A stretch of DNA of 64,000 nt from an uncultured Desulfovibrio sp. (GCA_910587035.1 CAJUMQ010000001.1:230113-294112), one strand, 5' to 3'. Counted from the stretch's first letter, positions 1 to 8,957 are shown. Numbers and translations are program-made. Notes: a model not told the origin generated them from the sequence alone.

Positions 1-177
1 CGCTTCCTCGATCTCGCCGAGAGGATCAAGAACAATACCATGTTCCACAATGACACACCCACAGTCTGGCGCTGCCTGCATTGCGGCTGTCTTGTGGACG
101 GCAAGGATGCCCCAGTACGCTGCCCGGCCTGCCTGCATCCCACAGGCTACTTTGTGCGTCTTGACATCAAGTTCTAA
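1..177 (+). CDS. Rubrerythrin-type protein, C-terminal rubredoxin-like domain (5' truncated by window edge)
   Basis: Frame 1 is open from the first base to a TAA at 175-177. The 58 visible residues end in a rubredoxin-like zinc/iron knuckle with two CxxC pairs (WRCLHCG, then RCPACLHP about 16 residues later), the usual C-terminal FeS4 domain of rubrerythrins. Rubrerythrins are cytosolic peroxide-reducing di-iron proteins common in anaerobes. The di-iron four-helix bundle lies outside the window, so the call rests on the knuckle and the short helical lead-in (FLDLAERIKNNTMF). Another rubredoxin-like domain protein is possible. A strong terminator follows directly. Confidence 0.72.
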   Translation, partial: RFLDLAERIKNNTMFHNDTPTVWRCLHCGCLVDGKDAPVRCPACLHPTGYFVRLDIKF

Positions 178-197
178 TATATAAAACATATTTTTGG

Positions 198-229
198 GCC
201 GGCGCCTCCCCTGGTTGCGCCGGCTTTTT
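198..229 (+). terminator. Intrinsic terminator after the rubrerythrin gene
   Basis: GCCGGCGC (198-205) pairs perfectly with GCGCCGGC (217-224) across an 11-nt loop and is followed by TTTTT and a T-rich stretch. It separates the rubrerythrin gene from larB. Confidence 0.9.
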
Positions 230-305
230 ATTTTGTTGCACAAACAGGCAACTTTCTGAAATAAAAGTTCTTGTTTACAGGGGGCGGCGCAGGTAAATTC
301 AGACC

Positions 306-977
306 ATGAAAGAAGACAAGCAAACCAAAACCGGCGCCATTCTCTTTGATTATGGCCGCACTGCCCGCATTGGCCTGCCTGAGGCGGTTTTTTGCGAAAA
401 AAAGAATCCCGATACCTTGCGCATTCTTCTTGAGCGCTTTGCAAACGGGGATCCGCCCATTCTTTTCACGCGCCTTGCGGAAAGCATATTTTCCCAAATG
501 CCCGCCCACATTATTGCGGCCTACAACTATGACCAGCCATCACGCACCGCCTTTGCGGCAAAAATGGAACGACGCGGTCGCGGTTCCGTCGCTGTCATCT
601 CTGCTGGCGCAGCAGACGCGGCAGTGGCCGGCGAGGCAGCCCGGACACTGGAATATCTTGGCATCGATTTCACACTGTTTGAAGATTGCGGCATCTCCGC
701 CCTTTGGCGGCTCACCGATCGCCTGGAAGCAATCAACCGGCATCAGGCCATCATTGTCATTGCTGGCATGGAGGGCGCTCTTGCCAGTGTGGTGGGTGGA
801 CTTTGCCCCAGACCGATTTTCGCGGTGCCGACATCTGTGGGATACGGAGTGAGTCTGGGCGGCATGGCAGCTCTGAACGGCATGCTTGCCAGCTGTGCCC
901 CTGGCATAGGCGTGCTCAACATTGACAATGGCTACGGAGCGGCATGCGCCGCGGCCAGAGTGGTTAATCTTTTATGA
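306..977 (+). CDS. larB: Nickel pincer cofactor biosynthesis protein LarB
   Basis: 223 residues. LarB is the AIR-carboxylase-like enzyme that carboxylates and hydrolyses nicotinate adenine dinucleotide, the first step to the nickel-pincer nucleotide of lactate racemase and related enzymes. Family signatures are clear: an N-terminal LFDYGRTARIGLPEAV stretch near residues 13-28, then AGMEGALASVVGG and AVPTSVGYGVSLGG in the C-terminal half, ending with GVLNIDNGYGAA. Length is close to the family norm. The stop overlaps the larC start by ATGA, so the two are translationally coupled. No LarE or LarA-type gene lies in this window. Confidence 0.93.
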   Translation: MKEDKQTKTGAILFDYGRTARIGLPEAVFCEKKNPDTLRILLERFANGDPPILFTRLAESIFSQMPAHIIAAYNYDQPSRTAFAAKMERRGRGSVAVISAGAADAAVAGEAARTLEYLGIDFTLFEDCGISALWRLTDRLEAINRHQAIIVIAGMEGALASVVGGLCPRPIFAVPTSVGYGVSLGGMAALNGMLASCAPGIGVLNIDNGYGAACAAARVVNLL

Positions 978-1948
978 CAGAAAAAAAAATCCCACCCCGG
1001 ATCGAGGCGGAACTGCAGGAATCTGGAGTGCACGGCCATATTCACGAGCACATTCATACCCATATCCATCAGCAAATCCATGAGCATCTCCACGAACAAA
1101 TCCTGGAAGGTGAAAATGTGGAGCATGAACACGCCACACAGCATGGAAGAAATCCGGAAAATATCGCCTGTGCCACAACCCTGACGATCCGCAGCCACAG
1201 CGGCATTTCTGGCGACATTCTCCTTGCAGGCGTTGCGGCCCTGCTGATGGAGCTCAATGGCATCACCCCGGCCAGCCCTGTTGGGGATGCCTGGCTTGCC
1301 GATCTTACGGCCAAAATTATGCCCGAATTTTCCGGCGCGGTAAAAATCAGGCAACGCATGGTCAATGGGATAGCCGGTTTTGGGGCGGAGGTGCATCTGC
1401 CAACTGGCCATACACACAGAAATATCGGGGATATTGCGTCCATCATAGACAATTCCGCCCTGGCGCCAAAAGCCAGGGACAAAGCCATGGCCTGTTTTCG
1501 GCTGCTGGCTGAGTGCGAGGGGCATGCGCACAACATAAGCGCAGAGGAAGTCCATTTTCACGAAGTCGGCGCCCTGGACAGCATTCTGGATATTTGCACA
1601 GTGTGCGAGCTGCTGGACATGCTGCATCCGGATCACCTGATCTGCAGCCCCCTGCCAGTGGCGGATGGCTCCATCTCCTGCGCACATGGCATTCTGCCTG
1701 CGCCTGCTCCGGCTGTATTGCGGCTGCTGAAGGGGGTGCCCGTAAAGGCCTTTGCCGGCAGCATCGATGCCGGCGAGGTGGTGACCCCTACAGGGATTGC
1801 CCTGTTGCTGGCCAACAATGCCGTTTTTGGCGCCTGGCCCCGGTTTAATCCGGCTGCCATTGCCACCATCTATGGCCAAAAGATCTTTGCAAACGCCCCA
1901 AACGGAATAATTTTCGCTTTTGGCGCTTCTTGCAAAGTCAATGTCTGA
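974..1948 (+). CDS. larC: Nickel insertion protein LarC, short form with His-rich N-terminal extension
   Basis: 324 residues, starting at the ATGA overlap with larB. LarC inserts nickel into the pincer nucleotide. The LarC core begins near residue 70 (RSHSGISGDILLAG) and continues through HFHEVGALDSILDI and CAHGILPAPAPAVLRLLKG to VVTPTGIALL. Two things are odd. Residues 20-57 hold 13 histidines, mostly alternating (GHIHEHIHTHIH then IHEHLH), a likely metal-binding head. The protein also stops soon after the TPTG segment and lacks the C-terminal LarC2 portion present in usual proteins of about 400 residues or more. The 62 bases before dut leave no room for it. The gene may be a LarC1-only form or degraded. 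Confidence 0.85.
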   Translation: MTEKKIPPRIEAELQESGVHGHIHEHIHTHIHQQIHEHLHEQILEGENVEHEHATQHGRNPENIACATTLTIRSHSGISGDILLAGVAALLMELNGITPASPVGDAWLADLTAKIMPEFSGAVKIRQRMVNGIAGFGAEVHLPTGHTHRNIGDIASIIDNSALAPKARDKAMACFRLLAECEGHAHNISAEEVHFHEVGALDSILDICTVCELLDMLHPDHLICSPLPVADGSISCAHGILPAPAPAVLRLLKGVPVKAFAGSIDAGEVVTPTGIALLLANNAVFGAWPRFNPAAIATIYGQKIFANAPNGIIFAFGASCKVNV

Positions 1949-2010
1949 GTTGCCTGTAACCTCCTCTTTTTCTATACTTTCCGAAAACAGTCGATATCCA
2001 AGAGGAAATC

Positions 2011-2451
2011 ATGGGCAAGCTGCCAGTAATGGTGAAAAAATTGGTCCCCGAGGCCAGGGTGCCTGTCTATAAGAAAGAAGGCGATGCCGGCTTTGATCTC
2101 CATTGCGTCAGGGACACGGAAATCGCTCCAGGCCAGACTGCCATCATTCCCACCGGCCTAGCCTTTGCCATCCCCCCTGGCTATGAGATGCAGATAAGGA
2201 TGCGCTCGGGCGCAGCCTTAACTCTGCCTCTTATGCTGGCCAATGCGCCTGGCACAGTCGATTCCGGCTATAGGGGAGAGGTGGGAATCATAGTAAGAAA
2301 TGTCGGCACAAGCCCTTGCATCGTGAAAAACGGGGAGAGAATAGCCCAGGGCGTCATCGCGCCGGTGGAGCAGGCCTTGTTTCAGTCCGTGGCGGAACTG
2401 CCCTGCTCCAGTCGCGGAAGTGACGGGTTTGGAAGCACCGGATCCAACTAA
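2011..2451 (+). CDS. dut: Deoxyuridine 5'-triphosphate nucleotidohydrolase (dUTPase)
   Basis: 146 residues. Trimeric dUTPase hydrolyses dUTP to dUMP and pyrophosphate, which keeps uracil out of DNA and supplies dTMP synthesis. All five motifs are visible in order: DAGFDL, RMRSGAAL, GTVDSGYRGE with the catalytic Asp, GERIAQGVI and the C-terminal arm RGSDGFGSTG. Length is normal. An AGAGGA Shine-Dalgarno precedes the ATG. It lies 62 bases after larC and 30 bases before the SPFH gene, so it may be co-transcribed with them. Confidence 0.97.
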   Translation: MGKLPVMVKKLVPEARVPVYKKEGDAGFDLHCVRDTEIAPGQTAIIPTGLAFAIPPGYEMQIRMRSGAALTLPLMLANAPGTVDSGYRGEVGIIVRNVGTSPCIVKNGERIAQGVIAPVEQALFQSVAELPCSSRGSDGFGSTGSN

Positions 2452-2481
2452 TAACAATAGGCATTGAAACGGAGGCACGCA

Positions 2482-3426
2482 ATGCACGAAACGCTTAACA
2501 GCATGCATCCCCTTGTTGTATTTTCTTTTTTCGTGGCCATTATTCTGGCAATACTGCTTATTGCAAAAGGCGTATATGTGGTGCGCCAGCAAACCGCATG
2601 TGTAGTCGAGCGGCTGGGCCGATTCAAGCGCATTCTCCTGCCTGGACTGAACTTCATCATCCCTTTCATTGACCGCGCGTCCAGGCCAGTATCCCTGCGC
2701 ATAGTGCAGCTGGATATAAAGGTGGATACCAAGACGGAGGACAATGTTTTTGTCAAGGTGCCTGTGGCCGTTCAATATCAGGTGAATCCGGCCAAGGTGC
2801 GTGAGGCCTACTACAAGCTTGAGGATCCGCAGGAACAGATCGAAAGCTACGTTTTTGACATTGTCCGTGCGGAAGTGCCGCGAAAAACCCTCGACGATCT
2901 GTTTCTATCCAAGGATGACATCTCCGAGGCGGTGCAGGACTCCCTGCAGAAGGTGATGGATGAATATGGCTTCATCATCCGCAGGAGCCTGATTACAGAC
3001 ATCACCCCGGACGCCAAGGTGGCAGCCGCCATGAATTCAATCAATGCTGCCAAGAGAAATCGTGAGGCGGCGGAGCATGAGGCGGAGGCGGCCAAGATCA
3101 AGCTTGTGGCTGCTGCGGCTGCCGAAGCGGAGAGCAAGAAGCTTCAGGGTGAGGGCACGGCAAACCAGCGCAAGGCAATTGCTCTTGGCATTGCGGAGAG
3201 TGTGCGCATTCTGCATGAATCGGGAGTATCGGAGCGCGAGGCCAATGCCATTCTGCTGGCGACCCAATTTTTTGACATGCAGCAGAGCCTTGGCCAAAAC
3301 TCAAAGGCCACCACAATTTTTACCCCCCTTACCGCAAATGGGGGCGGCGAGGCCTTGACGGCAATAATGTCCGCTCTTTCAGCTTTTTCGGATTTTGACA
3401 GGCAGGAAAATAAAAAGCTGGATTAA
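2482..3426 (+). CDS. SPFH/Band 7 membrane protein (stomatin-like)
   Basis: 314 residues. One N-terminal membrane segment (about residues 8-28) is followed by an SPFH domain (RQQTACVVERLGRFKRIL, then IVQLDIKVDTKTEDNVFVKVPVAVQY cut across two motifs) and an Ala/Glu-rich coiled coil near residues 190-235. Such proteins form oligomeric membrane scaffolds, often tied to quality-control proteases, but no NfeD-like partner is adjacent here. The ATG at 2482 is chosen over an upstream in-frame TTG because ACGGAGGC lies just before it. The stop codon shares the palindrome TTAA (3423-3426) with the convergent dxs stop. Confidence 0.9.
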   Translation: MHETLNSMHPLVVFSFFVAIILAILLIAKGVYVVRQQTACVVERLGRFKRILLPGLNFIIPFIDRASRPVSLRIVQLDIKVDTKTEDNVFVKVPVAVQYQVNPAKVREAYYKLEDPQEQIESYVFDIVRAEVPRKTLDDLFLSKDDISEAVQDSLQKVMDEYGFIIRRSLITDITPDAKVAAAMNSINAAKRNREAAEHEAEAAKIKLVAAAAAEAESKKLQGEGTANQRKAIALGIAESVRILHESGVSEREANAILLATQFFDMQQSLGQNSKATTIFTPLTANGGGEALTAIMSALSAFSDFDRQENKKLD

Positions 3427-5324
3427 CCCTGCCGCATTTCCAGCTTGTGCAGAAGCTCCCTGGCTGCATCAATGATACTGTCCGTATCAATGCCTGCCAG
3501 TTTGCGCAGCTCTTCCTGTGTGCCATGCTGGATAAATTTGTCTGGCAGACCAAGCCTTTTGACAATCTGGCCAGCAAGCAGATTTTCGTCTGCCAGAAAT
3601 TCCAGCGCGGCAGAGGCGAAACCGCCTGCGAGACTGCCTTCCTCCACAACCAGGATTGCCGCAAAATTTTTGGCGATTTCGCGCAACTGTTCTTCTGGCA
3701 GGGGTTTGAGCCAGACGGGATCAAAAACAAAAGGTGAGTTGCCAAACTCTTTTTCAATGGCCCTGGCTGCCGCAAGCGCTGGATGCACGCGACTGCCCAC
3801 GGAGATTATGGCCAGCTTGCGGCCTGCTGTCAGCACTCTGCCAATACCCGGCTGCAATATTTCGGCTGGCCCGCTGGCATCTATCCCGAAACCGGCTCCC
3901 CGCGGATAGCGAACCGCGCAAGGCGCCCTGAGCTCAATGGCTGTTTTCAGACAGCTCTTGAGCATGACCTCATCCGCTGGCGCAAGTATGTGCATGTTGG
4001 GAATATGCCTAAGGTAGGCAATGTCAAATGCGCCATGGTGGGTGGCGCCATCCTCCCCCACCAGTCCCGCGCGATCAACACAGAAAGTAACAGGCAAATT
4101 CTGCAGACAGACATCATGCACAATCTGGTCGTAGGCCCTTTGCAGAAATGTGGAGTAAATAGCCAGAACAGGGCAAAAACCCTCGCTGGCCAAGCCTGCG
4201 GCAAAGGTCACGGCATGTTGCTCGCATATGCCTGCGTCCACAAATCTGTCAGGAAAACGCTTGCGGAATGCATCCGTGCCCGTTCCTTCCGGCATGGCTG
4301 CTGTTATGGCAATAATTTTGTCATTCGCTTCGGCCAGTTCAACCAGGGTCTGGCCAAAAACACCGGTAAATGTCGGTCCAGGCTTTTTTGCTGCCTCACC
4401 TGTCTCTGGGCTGAAATGCCCTATGCCATGATAAAGTGTGGGATTGCTTTCGGCCGGGGAGTAGCCTTTTCCCTTGCGTGTGCGCACATGCACAAGCACA
4501 GGGCCGTCCTCCACGGCTGCCGCTTTTTGCAGATGCACCCTGAGAGCCGGCAGGTCGTGCCCATCAATGGGGCCAATATAGGTGAAACGGAAGGCCTCAA
4601 AAAGCATGCCCGGAGTGAAAAAGGATTTGAAACTCCACTCCCCCCGCATGGCATACAGGGCCAGCTTCTGGCCAATGCGGGGAATGCCCCGGAGAAACTT
4701 CAATGCCTCGCGGCGCGTCTGGCGCAGCCAGCGGCTGGAAAGGGCGCTGCTCAAAAACAGGGAGAGGGCGCCAACATTTGGCGAAATGGACATTTCATTG
4801 TCATTGAGCACGACAATGAGGCGACGCCCCATATGCCCGGCCAGATTCAGCCCCTCAAAAGCCTCCCCTGCTGTGAGGGAGCCATCGCCTATGACTGCAA
4901 TAACATTATGCGATTGCCCCTGCAGATCCCTGGCCTCCGCCATGCCAAGCGCTGCCGAGATGGAGGTTGAGGAATGCCCGACGCCGAAATGATCATAAAT
5001 GCTTTCCTCCCTGCGCGGAAAGCCGGAGATGCCCCCAAAGGTGCGCAGGCTGGCGAACTGTGTGGCGCGCCCCGTGAGCAGCTTGTGGGCATAGGCCTGA
5101 TGTCCCACATCCCATATAAGTCTGTCCCTGTTGAGATCGAAAACAGAAAGCAGGGCAAGCGTTAGTTCAACCACCCCCAGGGATGGGGCAAGATGCCCGC
5201 CATTGCGGGCAACTGTTGCGATAATCCGCTCCCGCACATCTCCAGCCAGAGCAGTCAGGGCGGGAATGTCGAGATCAAGCAGTTGCGCTGGATCGCAAAT
5301 CTCATCCAGCCGCGGATGCGCCAT
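3423..5324 (-). CDS. dxs: 1-deoxy-D-xylulose-5-phosphate synthase
   Basis: 633 residues, normal for the family. DXS condenses pyruvate and glyceraldehyde 3-phosphate with thiamine diphosphate, the first step of the MEP isoprenoid pathway. Visible are HLAPSLGVVELT near residue 45, the ThDP-binding GDGSLTAGEAFEGLNLAG with the closing NDNEMSIS, and the pyrimidine-domain DRAGLVGEDGATHHGAFD. The start directly abuts the ispA stop, making it the last gene of the ispG-proS-xseA-M23-xseB-ispA-dxs run. DXS needs ThDP, and thiazole genes lie elsewhere in this window (43760-46730), though the link is only metabolic. Confidence 0.97.
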   Translation of the reverse strand: MAHPRLDEICDPAQLLDLDIPALTALAGDVRERIIATVARNGGHLAPSLGVVELTLALLSVFDLNRDRLIWDVGHQAYAHKLLTGRATQFASLRTFGGISGFPRREESIYDHFGVGHSSTSISAALGMAEARDLQGQSHNVIAVIGDGSLTAGEAFEGLNLAGHMGRRLIVVLNDNEMSISPNVGALSLFLSSALSSRWLRQTRREALKFLRGIPRIGQKLALYAMRGEWSFKSFFTPGMLFEAFRFTYIGPIDGHDLPALRVHLQKAAAVEDGPVLVHVRTRKGKGYSPAESNPTLYHGIGHFSPETGEAAKKPGPTFTGVFGQTLVELAEANDKIIAITAAMPEGTGTDAFRKRFPDRFVDAGICEQHAVTFAAGLASEGFCPVLAIYSTFLQRAYDQIVHDVCLQNLPVTFCVDRAGLVGEDGATHHGAFDIAYLRHIPNMHILAPADEVMLKSCLKTAIELRAPCAVRYPRGAGFGIDASGPAEILQPGIGRVLTAGRKLAIISVGSRVHPALAAARAIEKEFGNSPFVFDPVWLKPLPEEQLREIAKNFAAILVVEEGSLAGGFASAALEFLADENLLAGQIVKRLGLPDKFIQHGTQEELRKLAGIDTDSIIDAARELLHKLEMRQG

Positions 5325-6236
5325 TTAGACAGCCCTCCTGATGGCGAAATTCGCCATTGCCCTGAGAAAGTCCGCCTCGGGCCCGGTGAATCCTGAGAGG
5401 GCGGCGATGGCTGTGTCCGCCTCTGCCCTGGCCCGCTGGCGGCTTTTTTCAAGGCCTGCCAGGGCCGGGTAGGTGGATTTGCCTTTTTTTTCGTCACTGC
5501 CGGCAGGTTTGCCCATCTTTTCCGTATCCCCAATTATATCCAGAATATCATCAGCAATCTGGAAAGCGCAGCCCAGGGCTGCTCCATAGGTCTCAAGGGC
5601 GGCCTGTTGCGCGGCAGATGCCCCGGCCAGGACTGAACCGCATACGCAGGAAGCCCTGATCATGGCGCCGGTCTTGAGCGCCTCCATCCGCTCCACATCC
5701 GCAAGGGTGCCAGCCTTTGCCCCTTCCAGCTGCATATCCAGCATCTGGCCACCGACCATGCCTGTTGAACCTGCAGCCAGGGCAAGCAGCCGGGCTGCCG
5801 CAAGAACATTTTGCGCTGGCAGGGGCATGTCGCAAATGACGGCAAAGGCATCTGTCAGCAAGCCATCCCCGGCAAGAATTGCAGTGGCTTCATCAAAGGC
5901 CCGGTGATTGGATGGGCGGCCCCGCCGCAAATCGTCATCATCCATGGCAGGCAGATCGTCATGGATCAGGGAATATGTGTGAATCATCTCAATGGCGGCC
6001 GCAAATGGCACCACTTCCTTCTCGTCCATTCCACACATGCCGGCGGAGGCCATGCACAAGGCTGGCCGAAAACGCTTGCCGCCGGCATTGAGGCTGTACA
6101 GCATGCCCTGGCGCAGCCTGGCGGGGATGGCGGCATTATCCAGAGGATAATTTTTTAAAAATTCCTCAACCACATTTGCGCGCTGCTGCAAATTGGCCTT
6201 AAACACCTCATCTGACATGATTGCGGCCCCAGTCAT
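5325..6236 (-). CDS. ispA: Polyprenyl (farnesyl/geranylgeranyl) diphosphate synthase
   Basis: 303 residues. A trans-prenyltransferase condensing isopentenyl diphosphate with allylic diphosphates. The first aspartate-rich motif is DDLPAMDDDDLRRGRP and the second is DDILDIIGD; GGKRFRPAL is the substrate-binding N-terminal signature. Length matches short-chain (C15/C20) synthases, and the residues before the first motif are not enough to fix chain length. The start overlaps the xseB stop by 4 bases and its stop abuts the dxs ATG, the common xseB-ispA-dxs order of proteobacteria. Confidence 0.94.
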   Translation of the reverse strand: MTGAAIMSDEVFKANLQQRANVVEEFLKNYPLDNAAIPARLRQGMLYSLNAGGKRFRPALCMASAGMCGMDEKEVVPFAAAIEMIHTYSLIHDDLPAMDDDDLRRGRPSNHRAFDEATAILAGDGLLTDAFAVICDMPLPAQNVLAAARLLALAAGSTGMVGGQMLDMQLEGAKAGTLADVERMEALKTGAMIRASCVCGSVLAGASAAQQAALETYGAALGCAFQIADDILDIIGDTEKMGKPAGSDEKKGKSTYPALAGLEKSRQRARAEADTAIAALSGFTGPEADFLRAMANFAIRRAV

Positions 6237-6490
6237 GCATCATCCTCCTCTTCCTCCGCGCAGTCCGCAATATCGGCCTGCTTTACCGGGGTTGCCTCGC
6301 CATTTTGCCATATTTGCAGCTCATGGCGCGCCTTTTCCAGTTTCTCCCTGCAAAAGCGGGAGCAAAGGGCGCCTTCGCGATAAAGAGCCAAACCTTCCTC
6401 CAGGGATACATCCGGAGATTCCAGGGCGGAAACGATTTCTTCCAGCCTTTTCATCTTCTCCTCAAACTGGCGGTCATTTTTTTTGGCCAT
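6233..6490 (-). CDS. xseB: Exodeoxyribonuclease VII small subunit
   Basis: 85 residues. XseB binds several copies per XseA to form exonuclease VII, which degrades single-stranded DNA. The sequence carries the family pattern FEEKMKRLEEIVSALESPDVSLEEGLALYREG. An acidic tail follows. The ATG at 6490 is chosen because GGGAGGGGAGGC lies just upstream; the longer open frame has no family similarity before it. It overlaps the end of the M23 peptidase gene by 17 bases. xseA is two genes upstream, so the complex is encoded in one transcript, split by the peptidase gene. Confidence 0.93.
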   Translation of the reverse strand: MAKKNDRQFEEKMKRLEEIVSALESPDVSLEEGLALYREGALCSRFCREKLEKARHELQIWQNGEATPVKQADIADCAEEEEDDA

Positions 6491-7421
6491 GATGCCTCCC
6501 CTCCCTGGCAGACTGCGATTTTTTTGCGGGAGGAAGCGGCTCCAGCAGTGGCTGCGGATCCACGGACTGCCCCTGCACAAGCATGGAGAGATGCAAATGC
6601 GGCCCAGTAACGCGGCCTGTGGCGCCCACAAGACCTATAATGTCCCCCCTGGCCACCTTTTGGCCTGGCACCACTTTGGGCTCCGACATATGCAGATAGG
6701 CGCTGAAAACTCCATCCCCATGATTGAGGTAGACCGTATTTCCCGAAAAATAAAGATTATCCACCAGGACAACCACGCCATCGGCGCAGGCCTTTATGGG
6801 TGTGCCCGTCGCTCCCCGCAAATCCAGACCTCTATGCACACTCCGTGGCTGGCCATTAAAGACCCGTTTCATGCCAAACAGGCTGGAGACGGAGCCGGGG
6901 ACCGGCCTTTGCAGCGGCAGTGTCCACAATTTCTCAGGCAGCGTTTGCGAGAGGGCGGCGCGCACCTTTTCACGATCCCTCAAAATGCGCTCCTTTTCAG
7001 CCGCGGGGGGATCAACGTACTTTTTGTCCACCGTCAGTTTCTGCACTGGCCTGTCGCGGTCAAAAAGCCTGATATCCGCGCTGACATCGGCCAGACCGTT
7101 GCTGCCATTGCCGCCTGGCGCTCCCGCACCCAGCTTGAGAGAAGCAGACTGTTCATCCAGGGGGGCAGGCAGCAGCATTTCCGCCACATAACCACGCGGG
7201 GTAGAGATTGTCTTTGTCAAATAGGTCTTGCCGCGCCAATTAAAGGCCATTTTCTCAAGCGGCACATCAGCCACGGCTCTGGCCAGAAAGGCATCGCCCC
7301 GGGCCACCTCGCGGGGCGCCTCCAAAATCACCGCTGCATTGCCCGGCGCGGGGCTCCCAAAAGAGGCGAGCAGCCACATTATAACAGCCAGGCCGATAGT
7401 CACCCATCTATTTGTCATCAT
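6474..7421 (-). CDS. M23-family peptidoglycan metallopeptidase (LytM domain), exported
   Basis: About 315 residues. A signal peptide (residues about 5-30, TIGLAVIMWLLASFG and AxA) precedes a beta-rich linker and a C-terminal LytM domain with HRGLDLRGATGTPIKA and HLHLSM, which supply the zinc ligands. It is likely a periplasmic endopeptidase of peptidoglycan cross-links or a regulator of amidases. GGAGGGG sits just before two adjacent ATGs at 7421 and 7418, and either may be used. The gene overlaps xseA by 14 bases and xseB by 17, so it is embedded in the exonuclease VII operon. The link between the two functions is unexplained. Confidence 0.9.
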   Translation of the reverse strand: MMTNRWVTIGLAVIMWLLASFGSPAPGNAAVILEAPREVARGDAFLARAVADVPLEKMAFNWRGKTYLTKTISTPRGYVAEMLLPAPLDEQSASLKLGAGAPGGNGSNGLADVSADIRLFDRDRPVQKLTVDKKYVDPPAAEKERILRDREKVRAALSQTLPEKLWTLPLQRPVPGSVSSLFGMKRVFNGQPRSVHRGLDLRGATGTPIKACADGVVVLVDNLYFSGNTVYLNHGDGVFSAYLHMSEPKVVPGQKVARGDIIGLVGATGRVTGPHLHLSMLVQGQSVDPQPLLEPLPPAKKSQSAREGRHHGQKK

Positions 7422-8880
7422 GTCCCCTCCCTGTCTGTTTGATCGCCTCGACATTGGCCACAATCCGGCCATCCACAAGTTGCGCCTCTATCGTCTGCCC
7501 ACGCTCTATACCATCAACAGAACGCAAAAGCCCATCCTTACCATAAAGCAAGGCATAGCCTCGCCGCAATGGGGCGGCCGGGTCCACAGCTTCAAGCTTC
7601 TGGGTCAAAATATCGAGTCTTGCCTGTCTTGTGCCCAATTGCTGCAGCAAAAGCATCCAGGCGCGCTCCGCAAGAGCGCTAACCCCGCTTTCCGCGGCAG
7701 ACAGGATCCTTTTGACCGTCTGTGGCAAAATCTGTTCAAGCCATGCCAGCTTCTGTTCATGCATGGCCAGCATGCGCGCAAAACCGGGAGCCCGCAACAG
7801 GGCTTCATTGCCGCGATCAAGAATCTCCAACTTTTGCCGGAGCCAGACGGACACGTTTTTATGCAGCCGGCTGCTCAACTCTTCATTTTTCTCTTTCAGA
7901 CGGCGCAGCCTGCCGCACGGAGACAGTAGCGCCAGGGATGATGATTTTTGCGCCAGCCTTTCCGAGGCAAGACCGATAATGTTTTTCATGGCCCGGGCAA
8001 GCCTTATGTCCAGATCATCCACAGCCTGCATCAGTTCACGCCGCAAGGGCCAAAGAAGCTGGGCGGCATGGGATGGGGTCGCGGCGCGAACATCCGCTGT
8101 CAGATCGGCCAGGGTAAAGTCAATCTCATGGCCAATACCGGCCAGCACGGGGATGCGGGAATTGAAAATTGTCTCTGCAAGATTTTCATCATTAAATGCC
8201 CAGAGATCTTCAAGCGAACCACCGCCACGCACTATCACAGCCACTTGCGCCCAGCCCTGGCTATTGGCCAGGGTCAGCGCGCCCGCTATGGCCGCCGGCG
8301 CCTCGCAGCCCTGAACCGGCACCGGAAAGACACGGATGCTGGCCGGGAGCCCGCGGCTGGCCGCAAGCTCCAGAAAATCATGTATTGCCGCCCCCCTGTC
8401 CGAAGTGATGAGAGCGATGCGGCGCGCATTTGCAGGCAGCGGGCGCTTTCTCTCCTGAGCAAAATAACCAAGAGCCGCCAGTCTGGCCTTGCGCTCCTCA
8501 AAGGCCTGGGCAAGAGCGCCGGCGCCTCCGGCTTCAACAAACTCCACAAGCAGCTGATATTGGCCCCTGGGCGCGTATATGCCCAAAGGGCCGGCACAGA
8601 GAAGCTCGATGCCATTTCGGATCAATGCTGTGGGATCTGGCCTTGGCGAAGCATAGACCTCGCCGGTCAGGGGATCAAATTTTCCGCCACCACCCTGCCG
8701 ACCTGCGAACCACACACACTGCAACTGAGCCCGGGCATCTTTTAGAGTGAAATAGATATGCCCGGATACAGGCCTTGACAAATTGGTGACTTCGCCTCGC
8801 ACCCAGACAAAGGGAAAGCGTCCCTCCAGATTTCTGCGCAGCTGTTCGGTAAGGGCGCTAACCGTAAGAATATTGTTCAT
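7408..8880 (-). CDS. xseA: Exodeoxyribonuclease VII large subunit
   Basis: 490 residues. The catalytic subunit of exonuclease VII has an N-terminal OB fold (RGEVTNLSRPVSGHIYFTLKD, residues about 24-45) and a nuclease core (ALITSDRGAAIHDF, VIVRGGGSLEDLWAFNDE and PVLAGIGHEIDFTLADLTADV). Length is slightly above the E. coli protein. A coiled coil fills about residues 290-420, where XseB binds. It lies 77 bases after proS on the same strand. Confidence 0.96.
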   Translation of the reverse strand: MNNILTVSALTEQLRRNLEGRFPFVWVRGEVTNLSRPVSGHIYFTLKDARAQLQCVWFAGRQGGGGKFDPLTGEVYASPRPDPTALIRNGIELLCAGPLGIYAPRGQYQLLVEFVEAGGAGALAQAFEERKARLAALGYFAQERKRPLPANARRIALITSDRGAAIHDFLELAASRGLPASIRVFPVPVQGCEAPAAIAGALTLANSQGWAQVAVIVRGGGSLEDLWAFNDENLAETIFNSRIPVLAGIGHEIDFTLADLTADVRAATPSHAAQLLWPLRRELMQAVDDLDIRLARAMKNIIGLASERLAQKSSSLALLSPCGRLRRLKEKNEELSSRLHKNVSVWLRQKLEILDRGNEALLRAPGFARMLAMHEQKLAWLEQILPQTVKRILSAAESGVSALAERAWMLLLQQLGTRQARLDILTQKLEAVDPAAPLRRGYALLYGKDGLLRSVDGIERGQTIEAQLVDGRIVANVEAIKQTGRGHDDK

Positions 8881-8957
8881 TGCAACACAGCCGCCATGTC
8901 CGGCTCAAAAACAGGACGCCTTTGCGGCTGGGGCAAAGAAGCGGCCATCAGGCCAAA

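Noticed and set aside
1900..2010. Programmed frameshift restoring LarC2
   Set aside because: No slippery site leading to a C-terminal LarC domain; dut starts too close.
2464..2481. TTG start for the SPFH protein
   Set aside because: A clear Shine-Dalgarno lies just before the ATG at 2482.
3783..4970. 395-codon open frame antisense to dxs
   Set aside because: The minus-strand frame is an unmistakable DXS; the plus-strand product has no recognisable domain and is a shadow.
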